From Isochrysis galbana (lineage: Eukaryota > Haptophyta > Isochrysidales > Isochrysidaceae), in contig CM030940.1 in the NCBI GenBank assembly GCA_018136815.1, forward strand, positions 1,008,418-1,072,417: DNA of 64,000 nt, read 5' to 3'. Positions within the stretch are counted from its first letter, which is position 1. The number at the start of each line of letters is the position of its first letter. Below the pieces are notes generated by a model. The model searched no databases. It was not told the origin of the DNA and was given only the letters and a program-made list of their open reading frames with translations. Made by a program: the position numbers and the translations under genes. This document shows, one piece after another, positions 1-9,583 of this stretch.

Positions 1-1
1 T

Positions 2-1534
2 GGCCGCGCGATATGGGAGACTGCCTACGTTGACCAGAAGATGCCATCGCCCGTCGGCGGGCACGTTGAGTATGGCTCGCCTCTCACTCCAATGGGCACC
101 GGAGACTTCCCCCGCGGACACTACATGATGCCAGCGAAGCTTGTTCTGGAATGGATCTCGGAAGACGCCACCGTGCAGATTGAGTCGAACAGTTCGTGCA
201 GCCCTTGTGGCCCCTACCTCTTGTCCCCATTGGACACCGGATCACGACTAGGGAACAGCTTGTTGGGCATTAGGATCACTACGAGCATCCCATCTCGATA
301 CTTTTGGATTGAACATCGAACCCTCGCGACCGACGGCGCGGCGGCTGTTCTGTGCTCCGCATCGTACCACCCTTCACAAGGTTTCGGGGGTATTGTCGGG
401 AAGACTGTCATGGTGGACACTCTCATCACAGGCACAGAGAGCAAGCCAGCCGTGTTTCCAGGCGAGTCGCTGCCGCTGGATGTTGGTGTCCAGGGCAGCC
501 CGACGTATGTGTGGCTCGATGTCATTCGCGTGATTGATGGGCTACTTGAAGTGAGGATTCGCTGGACGCCGCTGCCCCCCTCGACGCCGCATCCACCGCC
601 TCCAGGCTCGCCGTCGCCCTCCCCGGCGCCACCATCCTTACCGCCCTTCCCGCCGCATCCTCCTCCGGGGGTGCCGCCTCCTCGCTTGCCCCCTCCCTCA
701 CAACGGCCGCCAAACTCACTCCCCACATCGCTATCGCCGCTGCACACATGGCCTGATTTGCCACCCGGAGCGCCTGCAAACCTCGCCTCGCCAGCACAAC
801 CGACGCTGCCGATCGCGTCGCACATGCCGCCTATCTTCCAATCCTCGCCATTGCCGCCTCAGCCATTAGCCCCTCGACTGCCGATGGTGTCCTCACCGTC
901 GTCACCACAGTTGATGCCCTCCTCGACACCCTTGTGGCCACCATTACCGCCGGACGACCTGCATGGCTGGGCCCGAGAGGATGTGCTCCAAAATGGGGAC
1001 AGCACATGGTTTGGGACGCTGACCGGAATCGCCGTAGTCGTGGCGATAGGCGCATCCCTTCTTGTGGGGCTGGCGATAGTCATCTTCTTCATCGTGCATA
1101 GGTCCCGGCGCCACCCAGCCATTGGCAAAAGGGCCAAGACTGTGCCGCGCCGTAGCACCGTCATCAGGGCGTCGACTGCGTCCTCGGTGGAAGACTCGGA
1201 ACCTCCCAGCTTCCACTTCGGCAACGGGCTACGCATGCCGAGCATGATGCATCCCTCATACCAACCAGCCGGGAACGGTGCATTGCCAGTCTCGAGCCGG
1301 ATTAGTCATGTGACCCCCTCGCGTGATAGCCATACTTCGTGTTCGTCAAGCGCCGATGAGTCCTCCCCTGCTCTAGTTCGGTCGGGGCGGAGAGCTGCGC
1401 GTTCCGGCTCAAGATTACGGTTCCCTGGGCACGTGCGCAAAACGTACGAATCGACGAGCGAGGCACTTCCCCCCACCTCTCGCCGACCCAGTTGCAGCAT
1501 CGACCTCAGCGGGAGCCTTCATGAGCATGTGTAG
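2..1534 (+). CDS. C-terminal part of a proline-rich single-pass membrane protein
   Basis: The frame is open from the first bases of the window. The first ATG is at 41, but the codons before it contain no stop, so this is probably the 3' part of a longer gene. From M41: residues 1-180 look like an extracellular globular segment with cysteines in a CSPCG context; about 180-310 is an extended Pro/Ser stalk; about 330-355 is one strongly hydrophobic membrane span ending in a basic HRSRR stop-transfer; the last ~140 residues are a Ser/Arg-rich cytoplasmic tail. This is a type I membrane topology, as in algal surface proteins with hydroxyproline-type stalks. I do not recognise the ectodomain family. 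Opposite-strand ORFs in the Pro-rich segment are composition shadows. Identity beyond membrane protein is unknown. Confidence 0.6.
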   Translation, partial: GRAIWETAYVDQKMPSPVGGHVEYGSPLTPMGTGDFPRGHYMMPAKLVLEWISEDATVQIESNSSCSPCGPYLLSPLDTGSRLGNSLLGIRITTSIPSRYFWIEHRTLATDGAAAVLCSASYHPSQGFGGIVGKTVMVDTLITGTESKPAVFPGESLPLDVGVQGSPTYVWLDVIRVIDGLLEVRIRWTPLPPSTPHPPPPGSPSPSPAPPSLPPFPPHPPPGVPPPRLPPPSQRPPNSLPTSLSPLHTWPDLPPGAPANLASPAQPTLPIASHMPPIFQSSPLPPQPLAPRLPMVSSPSSPQLMPSSTPLWPPLPPDDLHGWAREDVLQNGDSTWFGTLTGIAVVVAIGASLLVGLAIVIFFIVHRSRRHPAIGKRAKTVPRRSTVIRASTASSVEDSEPPSFHFGNGLRMPSMMHPSYQPAGNGALPVSSRISHVTPSRDSHTSCSSSADESSPALVRSGRRAARSGSRLRFPGHVRKTYESTSEALPPTSRRPSCSIDLSGSLHEHV

Positions 1535-1885
1535 TCTCACGAGTGCCGGGGTCTGATTGGATGTCGGGGGGTGTCGTCGCGTGTCCTTGTTGCGGGTCCA
1601 TGGTCCCGCTCGAGGGCACCCCCAGTGCCCCCACTATCATTAGGGGCTGCTCAGATCTCTTCCTTCGCCGACCGCCGCGCATGGGGTTTCCATTGTGGGC
1701 TTACGCTCTTAGTCGGCGGCGAGGGCGTGCACTTCTCTATTGGAGACTAGTTAGTCTCTGGCCATTGATGTCGATAACAACAACAACCGAGAGTTAGTAT
1801 CGCTACTACGCTGTTGCCACCAGCACTAGCTTGTTGGTTGTTAATTGTTAATTCAAGACTGAGTATTAGTGCTGATGCAACTAAG
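1535..1885. other. intergenic, nothing recognised
   Basis: This is the downstream region of the membrane-protein gene. It has no convincing coding potential. AT content rises towards 1790-1885, just before the LINE-A 5' module. Confidence 0.4.
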
Positions 1886-2200
1886 CAACTAACTTTATAG
1901 TCACTTGCCATGGAGCGCGCCGCCGCTCCCCTCCTCTCCTTCGGGTCCCCCGCCGAGGGCGGCCCCCCAGCCCCCATGGAGCAGTCGCTGTTGAAGCGGC
2001 CGCGCCCGCCATCAGAGGCCGAGCAGGTGCGCACGACCCCCGTCGCGCCACACGGCCCGTGGCTCCGGCCACACCAAGCACAGCAGACATGCTGGCCCCC
2101 CCCATGGGGGGCAGCAGTCTGCAGACTCCAGCAGAACATGAACAGGCCTGCAGAGCCGCACCTCCAATGGGCATGCCTTATGGCAGAGGCGGCTCAGTGG
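1886..2200 (+). mobile_element. LINE-A 5' module (5'-end-only copy)
   Basis: About 315 bp closely matching the first ~300 bp of the complete LINE at 10318. It starts with CAACTA/ACTTTA, has an ATG at 1910 and encodes an N-terminus beginning MERAAAPLLSF. Similarity ends just after the GGCATGCC box near 2167-2190. The second hairpin arm has decayed (TAGTCA instead of TAGTTG). No T-tail or TSD was found, so this is an old or rearranged copy. A 5'-end-only copy is unusual, because LINEs normally lose their 5' ends. Confidence 0.75.
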
Positions 2201-2232
2201 TGAGTGGGGGGTCAGTACGATGTGGGGCCAAT

Positions 2233-2433
2233 TCAGGCGGATGCATGCGGCGCGCAGCGCGCGCTTGGCGAGGATCTGGCAAGGAGTGATGTCAGCTCAG
2301 CGGCTGGCGGGGGCTGAGATTGAGTATGCCGGCCCACCCAGGGGGTGTCTGCATTGGAGGAAGGGGGGAGCGAGGCCCCCATGACCCCTATCAGTTTTAT
2401 TGATAGTTCTGACCCTATCAGTTTTACTGATAG
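2233..2433 (-). mobile_element. LINE-B-type 5' end with two tandem hairpins
   Basis: On the minus strand, two consecutive stem-loops (2415-2433 and 2388-2406, each CTATCA.. loop ..TGATAG) are followed by GGGGTC and an ATG at 2382. The same layout (hairpin, GGGTC, ATG) begins the LINE-B copies at 34998 and 54054. The ORF (2382-2233) encodes about 49 residues starting MGASLPPSSNADTPW, Pro/Ser-rich like the other LINE N-termini. No 3' end or TSD is visible. It abuts the plus-strand LINE-A fragment, giving a tail-to-tail arrangement. Confidence 0.55.
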
Positions 2434-3002
2434 TTGCCTCTCGGCTCTCGGCCGCCCTAGTGCCACCGCGATGATGCCAGGTCGATATCCCCCCAAAGGA
2501 CTAGCTGAGGCAGCTGCAGCTGAGGGGGCGGTGGAGGCTGGGGCTTTGCCCCTCTCCCTCTGGCCCCTCGTGCTTCTCGCCTTCCTCCCTCCTCGCTCGC
2601 CTCGTTGGCCTTGGGTGCCTTCTTGGCGGCTCTAAGTAAGAGTCTGTGGCTCCAGATGATGGAAGATGGAAGGGGGAAGTCAGTATGATTGGAGCCCATC
2701 GCGTGCGAAGAAGCGCGGCGCGCGGCGCGCCCAGTTTGGGTTATTGTGGCTGCTTGTTATGGTTAGAATTACTACTACTATTATATTTGAGGCAAATAGC
2801 TGGTGGTCATAGTCAAAATTAAAGTTGATAACTAACGTAAACTGAGTAAGAAGTTCTTATTATAAGCAAAAGCAGAAAATCTTTCGACGAACGCGACCTC
2901 ATGCTAGGAGGCAGAATGTGCGGGTGACTGACAGCCCCCCCCGAGGGGAGTTGGAGGCTACGGGGGAGGGCACGAGGCGCCTCCCCATGTGAACCAAGTT
3001 TT
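2434..3002. other. intergenic, nothing firmly recognised
   Basis: Mixed CT-rich (2500-2630) and AT-rich (2740-2880) sequence. The short ORFs have low-complexity composition and are not supported as genes. It probably contains further eroded repeat material. Confidence 0.3.
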
Positions 3003-3466
3003 AAACTTAGTTGCCACAACTAACTTTATAGTTGGTTGCCATGGAGCGCGCCGCTGCTCCCCTCCTCTCCTTCGGGTCCCCCGCCGAGGGCGGCCCCCCA
3101 GCCCCCATGGAGCAGTCGCTGGCGAAGCGGCCGCGCCCGCCATCAGAGGCCGAGCAGGTGCGTGCGACCCCGGTCGCGCCACACGGCCCGTGGCCCCGGC
3201 CACACCACCCATGGCAGCCATGCTGGCCCCCCCCATGGGGGACAGCTGGCTGCAGAAACCAGCAGAACATGAACAGGCCCACAGAGCCACCCCTCCATTG
3301 GGCATGCCTTATGGCAGAGGCGCCCCGTTCCGCACACTCTCTACTAATGCTCAGCAACGTTTGTTTGGGATCCGCTCACATCCCTCTGCCTCGTCGCTGA
3401 CGACGTTCGACCATGGACAAATGCGCGCGCGAGTTGAGCATGTAGTCCCACGTTCTTGTGTGCCCT

Positions 3467-4015
3467 TTATCGATCTTGCAGCGACACCAACCATGAAATT
3501 GAAGCTTTGATGGTATCTATTCTGGGGACTTCCCATTCGATGCTTGGACCGAACATCCACCGAAGGGTACCCCAGACGGCGTTCTGAAAATCTTTCTGAA
3601 TGTTTTCCACATTGGTCCTCACATGTTCCAACCAAAAGCTCGATGTAGGTGAATGTACAGTTGAGGAGAACGCCAGCTGGAGTGGGACATGATTTCCTTG
3701 TGCAAGTATACCTCTTGCGGTACGCATTACCATGTCTGCGACAGCTTCGAACACTTCTTTCTTCACAGACTCGATGCTTTCTCTCACGGCACTACAATCC
3801 CAATGTTTGTATCTTTGGAGCTCTGTGGTGAAATTGGAGTCACGTTGGAGCTCTTCACAAATACATATATCCATTATGTCACTTTGCACACCACTCAAGT
3901 CCAACCATTCCTTGTCAGACATCTGTGCTATGCTCATAGACGCTAGTGATTTCACGGAACGCTTCCTTTTTCCTAGCAGCCCATTCACGACAGATTGGGG
4001 GTCCCTTTCGCCCAT
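3467..4015 (-). CDS. unrecognised ORF carried inside the non-autonomous LINE
   Basis: 182 aa on the strand opposite to the LINE. The composition is balanced and protein-like, unlike the low-complexity shadow ORFs nearby, and includes a likely helical N-terminal half. No known family is recognised. It lies wholly within the segment between the LINE-A 5' module and 3' end, so it was captured or inserted there. It could be a fragment of another transposon's protein; a second open segment in another frame follows downstream at 3351-3635. Whether it is expressed is unknown. Confidence 0.4.
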   Translation of the reverse strand: MGERDPQSVVNGLLGKRKRSVKSLASMSIAQMSDKEWLDLSGVQSDIMDICICEELQRDSNFTTELQRYKHWDCSAVRESIESVKKEVFEAVADMVMRTARGILAQGNHVPLQLAFSSTVHSPTSSFWLEHVRTNVENIQKDFQNAVWGTLRWMFGPSIEWEVPRIDTIKASISWLVSLQDR

Positions 4016-4167
4016 AGGAAGCGCTCGTGGTACTAGGAAGATTATATTATATTAATCCTGTCACGAAATACCTAGGCTATGCGTACAAGCTAACGTTATG
4101 TACGATGGCGCTATGCGGGCACTGAGCGCGCCCTTGCTCCTCGGTGCCACAAGGCAGACGAGACCAT

Positions 4168-4360
4168 GTGTAGGCTGATGGTGATTGAACGCTTTTCCAT
4201 GCGGTGGGGGGTGATGGTGATTGAACGCGTTCCCACGTGTAGGCTGATGGTAATTGAACGCTTTTCTTTGATGTGGGGGTGATGGCGATTGAACGCGTTC
4301 CACGTGTAGGCTGATGGTGATTGAACGCTTTTCTTTGATGTGGGTGATGGTGATTGAGCG
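4168..4360. repeat. tandem repeat, ~68-bp unit, ~2.8 copies
   Basis: Units starting GTGTAGGCTGATGG at 4168, 4237 and 4304 (periods 69 and 67). Each contains two sub-copies of TGATGGTGATTGAACGC. It lies at the junction between the captured segment and the LINE-A 3' part. Confidence 0.85.
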
Positions 4361-4364
4361 CTTC

Positions 4365-4718
4365 TCGCCTCCAAACACGACGACACCTGATAGCCTCAAA
4401 TCCCTTTATCTGATAGCATGGAGATATATATTAAGCGACTTTTACAAAGTCGAGTACGATAACTACTCCTTTCACCACATACCCGTCATCGAACGCACCT
4501 TGACCAGATTCACAGTCCTCGTACGCGGCCTAGAATCCTCTAACAAAACTTCGCCGGCGCGCACGAGCCAAGCCTCACGAGGCAGAAAACCAAAGATCAA
4601 GGACGCAAGAGAGCTTAGCGCCCCGATCTTCAAAACAAACGACAAAGGTGCCCTCGAGATGAACATGGACCTAACCCTGGTGGCACAAGCACTCGACATA
4701 GCTGAAAAGCTAGCTTAA
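4365..4718 (+). pseudogene. LINE-A ORF2 C-terminal fragment
   Basis: About 115 residues aligning with the end of the complete element's second ORF (about 16026-16355): PDSLKSLYLIAWRYI, HHIPVIERTLTRF, SRGRKPKIK and the terminal ALDIAEKLA. The zinc-knuckle and everything upstream are missing, so it cannot encode reverse transcriptase. The 3' UTR after the stop keeps the family's CCCCTAAGTAGAGCACGAGG block near 4940. Confidence 0.85.
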
Positions 4719-5079
4719 ATAAAACCCCACCGAACGACACACCTCACACCTCCCACGACCCATCACCAAAGGCCTAGTGCACAACACAGCCCCAAACCAG
4801 GCACTCAACGCGACAACAGCCGCAGGAACCCCAAAAGAAGCCGGCCGCCCGATGGCGCGAGGGAAGGCCGAGGAGTCGACCATCGGCCATCGGGGATCGG
4901 TGCAAGCCGCCTGCCACTGGAAACCCCGAACACTGAGCCCCTAAGTAGAGCACGAGGGGACGAGCCGCAAGGCGAGTGAGAGGGAGAGATAAGGGGTGCG
5001 GGCGCGGCCGTCAATAGAAGGTAGCAGAGTCGCGCGCGCGGAGAGAATATTAAGAAGTTTTTTTAAAACTTAGTTGCCA

Positions 5080-6137
5080 TGCAAGCATGAGAAGCTAGAT
5101 GGCTAGATGGCATTCCTTTCCTTTTCATGATTCCATAAATGAAAATGAAAACATGCACCCCGGTACGTAGACTACTACGGTAGAGAGCGTGCTCTTGGCT
5201 CTGCCAAAGCAAAAGCGACTAGCGAGTGAGCTGGATTCTACAGGAGTTTGAAGGCAAGGTGTGCTCATACGACGCAACGCGACACACTTGTATGGGTGGC
5301 AGCGCGTGTGCTGTCACGCTGATCGGGCATTAGAGCGCGCTCGCCAACCTGCAAGTGACGAAAGAGCTTAGCGGTTCAAGGAGGCTCATCGTCGAGAGCA
5401 CAGTTGCAATCGATATTGATTTTCTCGATGCTCTACGGGAAGAGCTGATAAATAATGACTTCTCTAAGCTGGGCCACAAAGGGCACTGGGTTGCGTCGTG
5501 CTGGCGTGACGGTAGCATAGTTGTGCAACGTCCGCGCACGCACGCAGTTTGTCGTGACGTTCCGCCGCATACCACTGAAGAGAAGCGGTCGACAGCTGTA
5601 GCCCCGATGAACGACACCGATGTGAGTCAAGCATCAGGTGCCTGTAGTCGATTGAAATGCGGCGTCAAGTCAGCCACAGATGCGCTCTTGGGCGCTAAGT
5701 TGCGCGGATAGCGGTCAATACATGGCACGTCAAAGTGTCGGCCCAAAAGAATGAAACGTTCTCTAATGTTGGGTGCGCATGACGTGCCCAAACTGCGAAA
5801 GCATGAATGTTCTTGGAAGATTAAGCTGCATGAGATCAGCTTCTCACGCATGCACCTAGTGCAAAAAAAGAAAGTTGGAGCTCCTCGGTCGTTTCAGAAG
5901 GCCTGGCCCGGAGAGGTAGCACGAGCTAGTAACACTCATCTCTAGCAAAATTGGCATCCGCCTGCTCCACACGATTGTCAGCGATGGACAAGCTCGCCGG
6001 CGAAAGGTTGCCAGAGTGAAGCAAAAATCGCCTGCTTCCCACGCCGCTCGGTGATGCCAACTGGAAGCAATTCAGTTATCGGGTCGGAATAGTTGGGCAT
6101 ACATCTCCATTCCCTCAACTATCGCGGCCGTGGCTCC
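5080..6137. other. intergenic with two weak ORFs (5355-5711 and 5751-5945, +)
   Basis: 5355-5711 (+) encodes 118 aa starting MTKELSGSRRLIV and 5751-5945 (+) encodes 64 aa. Both have ordinary amino-acid composition but no recognisable domain. They could be exons of one gene or decayed transposon pieces. Nothing else could be supported. Confidence 0.25.
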
Positions 6138-6878
6138 TCAAACGGCGAGTGCGGTGAAGGCTGTGCATGGTCCCATCAGCATTGCCGGCGGGCAAGGAGA
6201 GAGCGTCTCATCCAAGCTCACATTGGGCATGGGCGAAGTATCTGCTTCCTCGTACGCAGCCTTGATTTGCTCGCAGCTCGCCGTGAGTGAGACGCCTGAC
6301 CCGATCATGGTGCGCATGCCTTGGACGGCGGCCCTCACCACAGGATCCGACCGATGGAGGTCATATGCCTCATCGAGCGCAGACGGTAGTACCCCATTCT
6401 CCATACTGAGACAGACAACATACCAGCGGAGCCATGCGATCAGAGGCTTCCGCCGAACGAGGCGGAATGTCGATCGCGAGAGACCGCAGCGGAGGTGGCT
6501 CACATTTGTGCCTGCGACGCCCTGCTCGTGCATCGCAGCAAGCGTGTCGCGGACCTTGCGGTCAATGAGCGCGGCCTGGAGACCGGTATTGAGTGCAAGG
6601 TCGTTGAGCATCGCGACAAGCATTTCATAGGGCACCTGCCGCTCCAGCCACGGCGCATGGAGCCCCTCGGAGTGGAAGAGGAGCGGAGCATCGCAAAACG
6701 CTTCAAAGAGAGAGGGCGTGGGCTGTGGGGAGGGCGGATGGCTGTGCTGCGGGCGTTGGTTCTCCTTGAAGGCGCCCTTCGCCCTCTCCTCCTTCCTGTG
6801 CACCCCCGCCGCTACTAGCCCATCCCACCATGAGCTCTCTGAGTTCGAGGAGGCCGATCCGGCCATGACGCCCTGCAA
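6138..6878 (-). CDS. unrecognised 246-aa protein
   Basis: The longest ORF gives 246 aa. A start at the fifth codon (M at 6866, MAGSASSNSES) is equally likely, because TTGCAG directly upstream resembles a 3' splice site and the preceding ~400 bp are pyrimidine-rich on the coding strand. Residues 1-55 are low complexity. Residues ~56-246 look folded and helical, with many Leu/Ala, a RRKPLIAWLRWYVV segment and scattered cysteines near the end. No signal peptide, no clear membrane span and no known family. The upstream GA/CT block may be a 5' UTR intron or promoter-proximal tract. Confidence 0.5.
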   Translation of the reverse strand: MQGVMAGSASSNSESSWWDGLVAAGVHRKEERAKGAFKENQRPQHSHPPSPQPTPSLFEAFCDAPLLFHSEGLHAPWLERQVPYEMLVAMLNDLALNTGLQAALIDRKVRDTLAAMHEQGVAGTNVSHLRCGLSRSTFRLVRRKPLIAWLRWYVVCLSMENGVLPSALDEAYDLHRSDPVVRAAVQGMRTMIGSGVSLTASCEQIKAAYEEADTSPMPNVSLDETLSPCPPAMLMGPCTAFTALAV

Positions 6879-6884
6879 GAGAGA

Positions 6885-7700
6885 AGAACGAAGAGAGGGG
6901 AGACGGAGGGAGAGAGAGGGAGGGAGGGAGAGAGAGAGGGTGAGATAGGGAGGGAGGGAGGGAGAGGGATGGGAGGGAAAGAGAGGAGGGGGGAGAGAGA
7001 GGGAGAGAGAGGGAGAGAGATGGAGAGAGAGAGGATAAAAAGAATGGAGAGAGAGAGGGACAGAGGGGGGGGGAGGGGGCGAGACATGAGAGAGAGGGAG
7101 AGGGAGGGGGGGCGGAGAGAGGTATCGAGGGAGGGAAAGAGAGAGAGTAAGGAGGGGGAGAGGGAGAGAGAGGGCAGTGGGAGAAGGAAGAGAGGGGAGG
7201 AGAGGGTGTGGTGGGGAGGGGAGAGAGAGCGGGAGAAGGAGAGGCGGGGGGAGAGAGATCGGAGGGGGAGAGAGAGAGACCGAGGGGGGATGAGGAGAGA
7301 GAGATGTTTGTGAGGATTGTGATGAGACCTGACGGGAAGAGGAGGGGCGAGGTTTGGGAGAGCATTGTACTGATTACAAGAGGGAAATGAGAGGAACACC
7401 GAGGAAATGAGGCTCGAGCACACTCTGTGGTGCGCTGTGTGGGTGGAGGAGCCCTTTGTGAAGAGAGGAAGGTCTCCCTCTCCCCCCCCACCCTCTCTCT
7501 CCCTCTCTCTTCCCTCTCTCTCCCCTTCTCTCTCTCTGCTCCCTCTCTCTAATGCCTCTCTCTCTCCCCCTCTCTCTGCTCCCACTCTCTGCTCCCTCTC
7601 CCTCTCCCTCTCTCTCTCTCTCTCCGCCCCCCCTCTCTCTGCTCCCTCTCTGTGCTCTCTCTCTCCTCCGCTTCTTCTCTCCCTCTCCTGTGCCTCGCCG
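6885..7700. repeat. back-to-back GA-rich and CT-rich tracts
   Basis: 6885-7300 is almost pure GA on the plus strand (GGGAGAGAGA patterns). 7480-7700 is almost pure CT (CTCTCTCC patterns). About 170 bp of mixed sequence separates them. The two halves are roughly inverted repeats of each other. Long ORFs spanning this block are low-complexity artefacts. Its position upstream of the minus-strand gene at 6138-6878 suggests a promoter or 5' UTR tract. Confidence 0.8.
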
Positions 7701-8710
7701 CGGCCGGGGGACGTCTCGGCCACTTCCCGCTCTGTCGGCGACGACCCCCCCCCCTTCCCCGCCCTCAACCATCCAAACTTCCCCCGTGAGAAGTGAGAAA
7801 GAAGCCCCAATGAGAAGAGAGCGAGAGAACCCCCCTCCCCCCCCCCCCCCCGCCCCCTCCCGTCCACGCTCGCTCCGGCGCGCCCATCGCGCCGAAACAC
7901 ACGGAAACCGAGCGCCAGCACCACAGGCCGTGGATATAAATAGTACGCGCGGGTATAATAGTAATATAACTGAGCATTAGTACCACCACTCTCACTACAA
8001 GTAGCCCGGTGCTAACACGACAGCCCTCAGCGCATCTGCCCGTACACCTTGGCGCGTGATGTTGCCACAGATACATACACCTATGCACCCCTCAATCACC
8101 GATGGTCCCTTGTCTCTTGCCTCCCCCTTTGCCCTTTGCCCTTTGGCCTCTTTTTACTTACCTAAGACCTAAGTCCAATGGCAATGGCCAATGGGGCTTC
8201 TCTTCACGTGAGGAGACGAGGCGACGGGTCCCCTCTCTTCTTTTCTCTTTCCTCTTCTGCTCACCCCCTCTCTACGCGTGTCCCGTTTACCGTTTACGTT
8301 AGTTATCTACGTGTTACCGTGAGTGTGCGTTCGGCCTGGTTGTTCTGTCATATCATATATGATATCATATATATGATATCTCAGTATTATAATTATAGAT
8401 TATAGTTGCTCTAGACCTGATACGGAGTGTCATATGACAAGACTAGAGGCTACATTTCAACTAGTTTTACTCGTACAAGTTCGGGCGCGGGAAATACCGG
8501 CGCTCCCGCGCTCCCAGCTCCGAGCCCCCCCCAAGTCGCGTTCCGTCAAAAGAGGGCCAGGTGATTGTTTTTTTTTACCCAGAGGTGCATGTTTTCTTTT
8601 TCAACCATTCTCCAGAGTATTATTATTACAAAGATGAGTACAAAGCTAATCACGACATACAAGGACGCGGCGCGTGCGCATAGCAACCCCCCCCCCCCCT
8701 CCCCAAAAAG
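7701..8710. other. intergenic; dispersed repeat and AT palindrome
   Basis: 8190-8260 resembles 26565-26645 (both contain CTCTTCACGTGAG, a GGCGACGGG block and a CT-rich tail), so it is a dispersed repeat. 8345-8400 is AT-rich and palindromic (TATCATATATGATATCATA). A 13-14 base C-run lies near 8689. No gene is supported. Confidence 0.45.
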
Positions 8711-9583
8711 CTACGCAGGCTGAGTTTTCATCTTTTTCGTCTTTTTCTCACACCCCTCCTCCTCGATCCTATTGTCGATGTCGTTCTTCTTCTGGCAGGC
8801 GACGATGTCGCTTGGCTGATCTTGGGTGGCAAGGTCCGTGACGCGTGCGAGGACGACCGTCTTGTTCTCCATGTAGCAGAGTTTGCCAGCTGCTCGGTGC
8901 ACTTGCACCATGGGATTCGTTTCAGCGTGCACCTTCCTGGAAGTTGCTATGCGCACGCACGCACGCACGGCGCCCCCGCGGGGGGGCCGATGCACATCGC
9001 GCCGTGCCCATGCACGGCGTGCACAATGTGATTGCAAGTCATCACACGTGCTGCGTAAAGAAACATCTCTTATAATGCAAGTTTACGTAGTTGTGGGCCT
9101 TAGGTGGTACGCAGAGGGAAAAGTCGGCATGCGCACGCACGGCGTCTCCGCGGGGGGGGACCGATGCACATCGCGCCGTGCCCAATGCACGGCGTGCACA
9201 ATGTGATTGCAAGTCATCACAGGTGCTCACAATGAGAACTATTCATTAAACTGCATGTTTATGTAGTTGTCGGCCTTAGAGGAAACGCAGAGGAAAAGCG
9301 TTTGCATGCGCACGCACGGCGTCCCCGCGGGGGAACATGCACCGCGGGGAAAAGCAGAGAAAAAAGTTGTTATGCCCACGCACGGCTAGCCCTTATTTAG
9401 TTTTAAAATACTGATATACACATAACTATGGACATTTGATCGCTCAATTCGACTGATGCCGGAAGCGGCGAGAGGCGCGGCGGAAGTTGGGGGGTGGCCA
9501 ATGACGGGCTGGACCACCTCCTCAGCAGAGAAAGGCGGGAGGACGGGCTTGGGCGAGGGCGAGCGCGACGACGGAGCGGACAT
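8711..9583 (-). CDS. candidate two-exon small gene (unknown)
   Basis: A plausible last exon (about 8945-8711) encodes roughly 75 residues starting KVHAETNPMVQVHRAAGKL, with a mixed then Lys/Glu-rich C-terminus ending KKMKTQPA. TTCCAG just before it could be a splice acceptor. A plausible first exon begins with an ATG at 9583 and encodes MSAPSSRSPSPKPVLPPF. Between them lies the 178-bp tandem array, which would then be intronic. The donor site is not certain and no family is recognised. The last exon alone is the better supported part. Confidence 0.3.
8940..9390. repeat. tandem repeat, ~178-bp period, ~2.5 copies
   Basis: The block ATGCGCACGCACGGCG occurs near 9129 and 9305, with a variant near 8947 and a shorter one near 9370. 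It is followed by a run of G, then GATGCACATCGCGCCGTGCCC and GTGATTGCAAGTCATCACA. The third copy is cut short. Units share a purine-rich tail with GTTTACGTAGTTGT. Confidence 0.75.

Larger units (their letters stand above)
3003..5079 (+). mobile_element. non-autonomous LINE-A derivative with 14-bp TSD
   Basis: The element proper is 3017-5065. It is flanked by perfect direct repeats AAACTTAGTTGCCA at 3003-3016 and 5066-5079, a target-site duplication. Its 5' end is the LINE-A hairpin CAACTA/TAGTTG starting exactly at 3017, with an ATG at 3041 and ~290 bp of LINE-A 5' module. Its 3' end (about 4365-5065) is the LINE-A ORF2 C-terminus plus 3' UTR ending AATATTAAGAAG and a T-run. Endonuclease and RT are absent. 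The middle (3335-4360) is unrelated DNA that includes a minus-strand ORF and a tandem repeat. Both ends sit inside one TSD pair, so the composite inserted as one unit by target-primed reverse transcription, presumably using enzymes from a full-length LINE. Confidence 0.85.

Noticed and set aside
4168-4360. CRISPR-like array
   Set aside because: Directly adjoining minisatellite units with no unique spacers, in a eukaryotic retroelement.
6815-7924. 369-aa ORF and partner ORFs over the GA/CT block
   Set aside because: Ser/Leu/Pro or Glu/Arg/Gly runs caused by simple repeats; all overlapping frames are equally open.
8940-9390. CRISPR-like or rDNA spacer array
   Set aside because: Units are contiguous ~178-bp repeats without spacers; no rRNA nearby.
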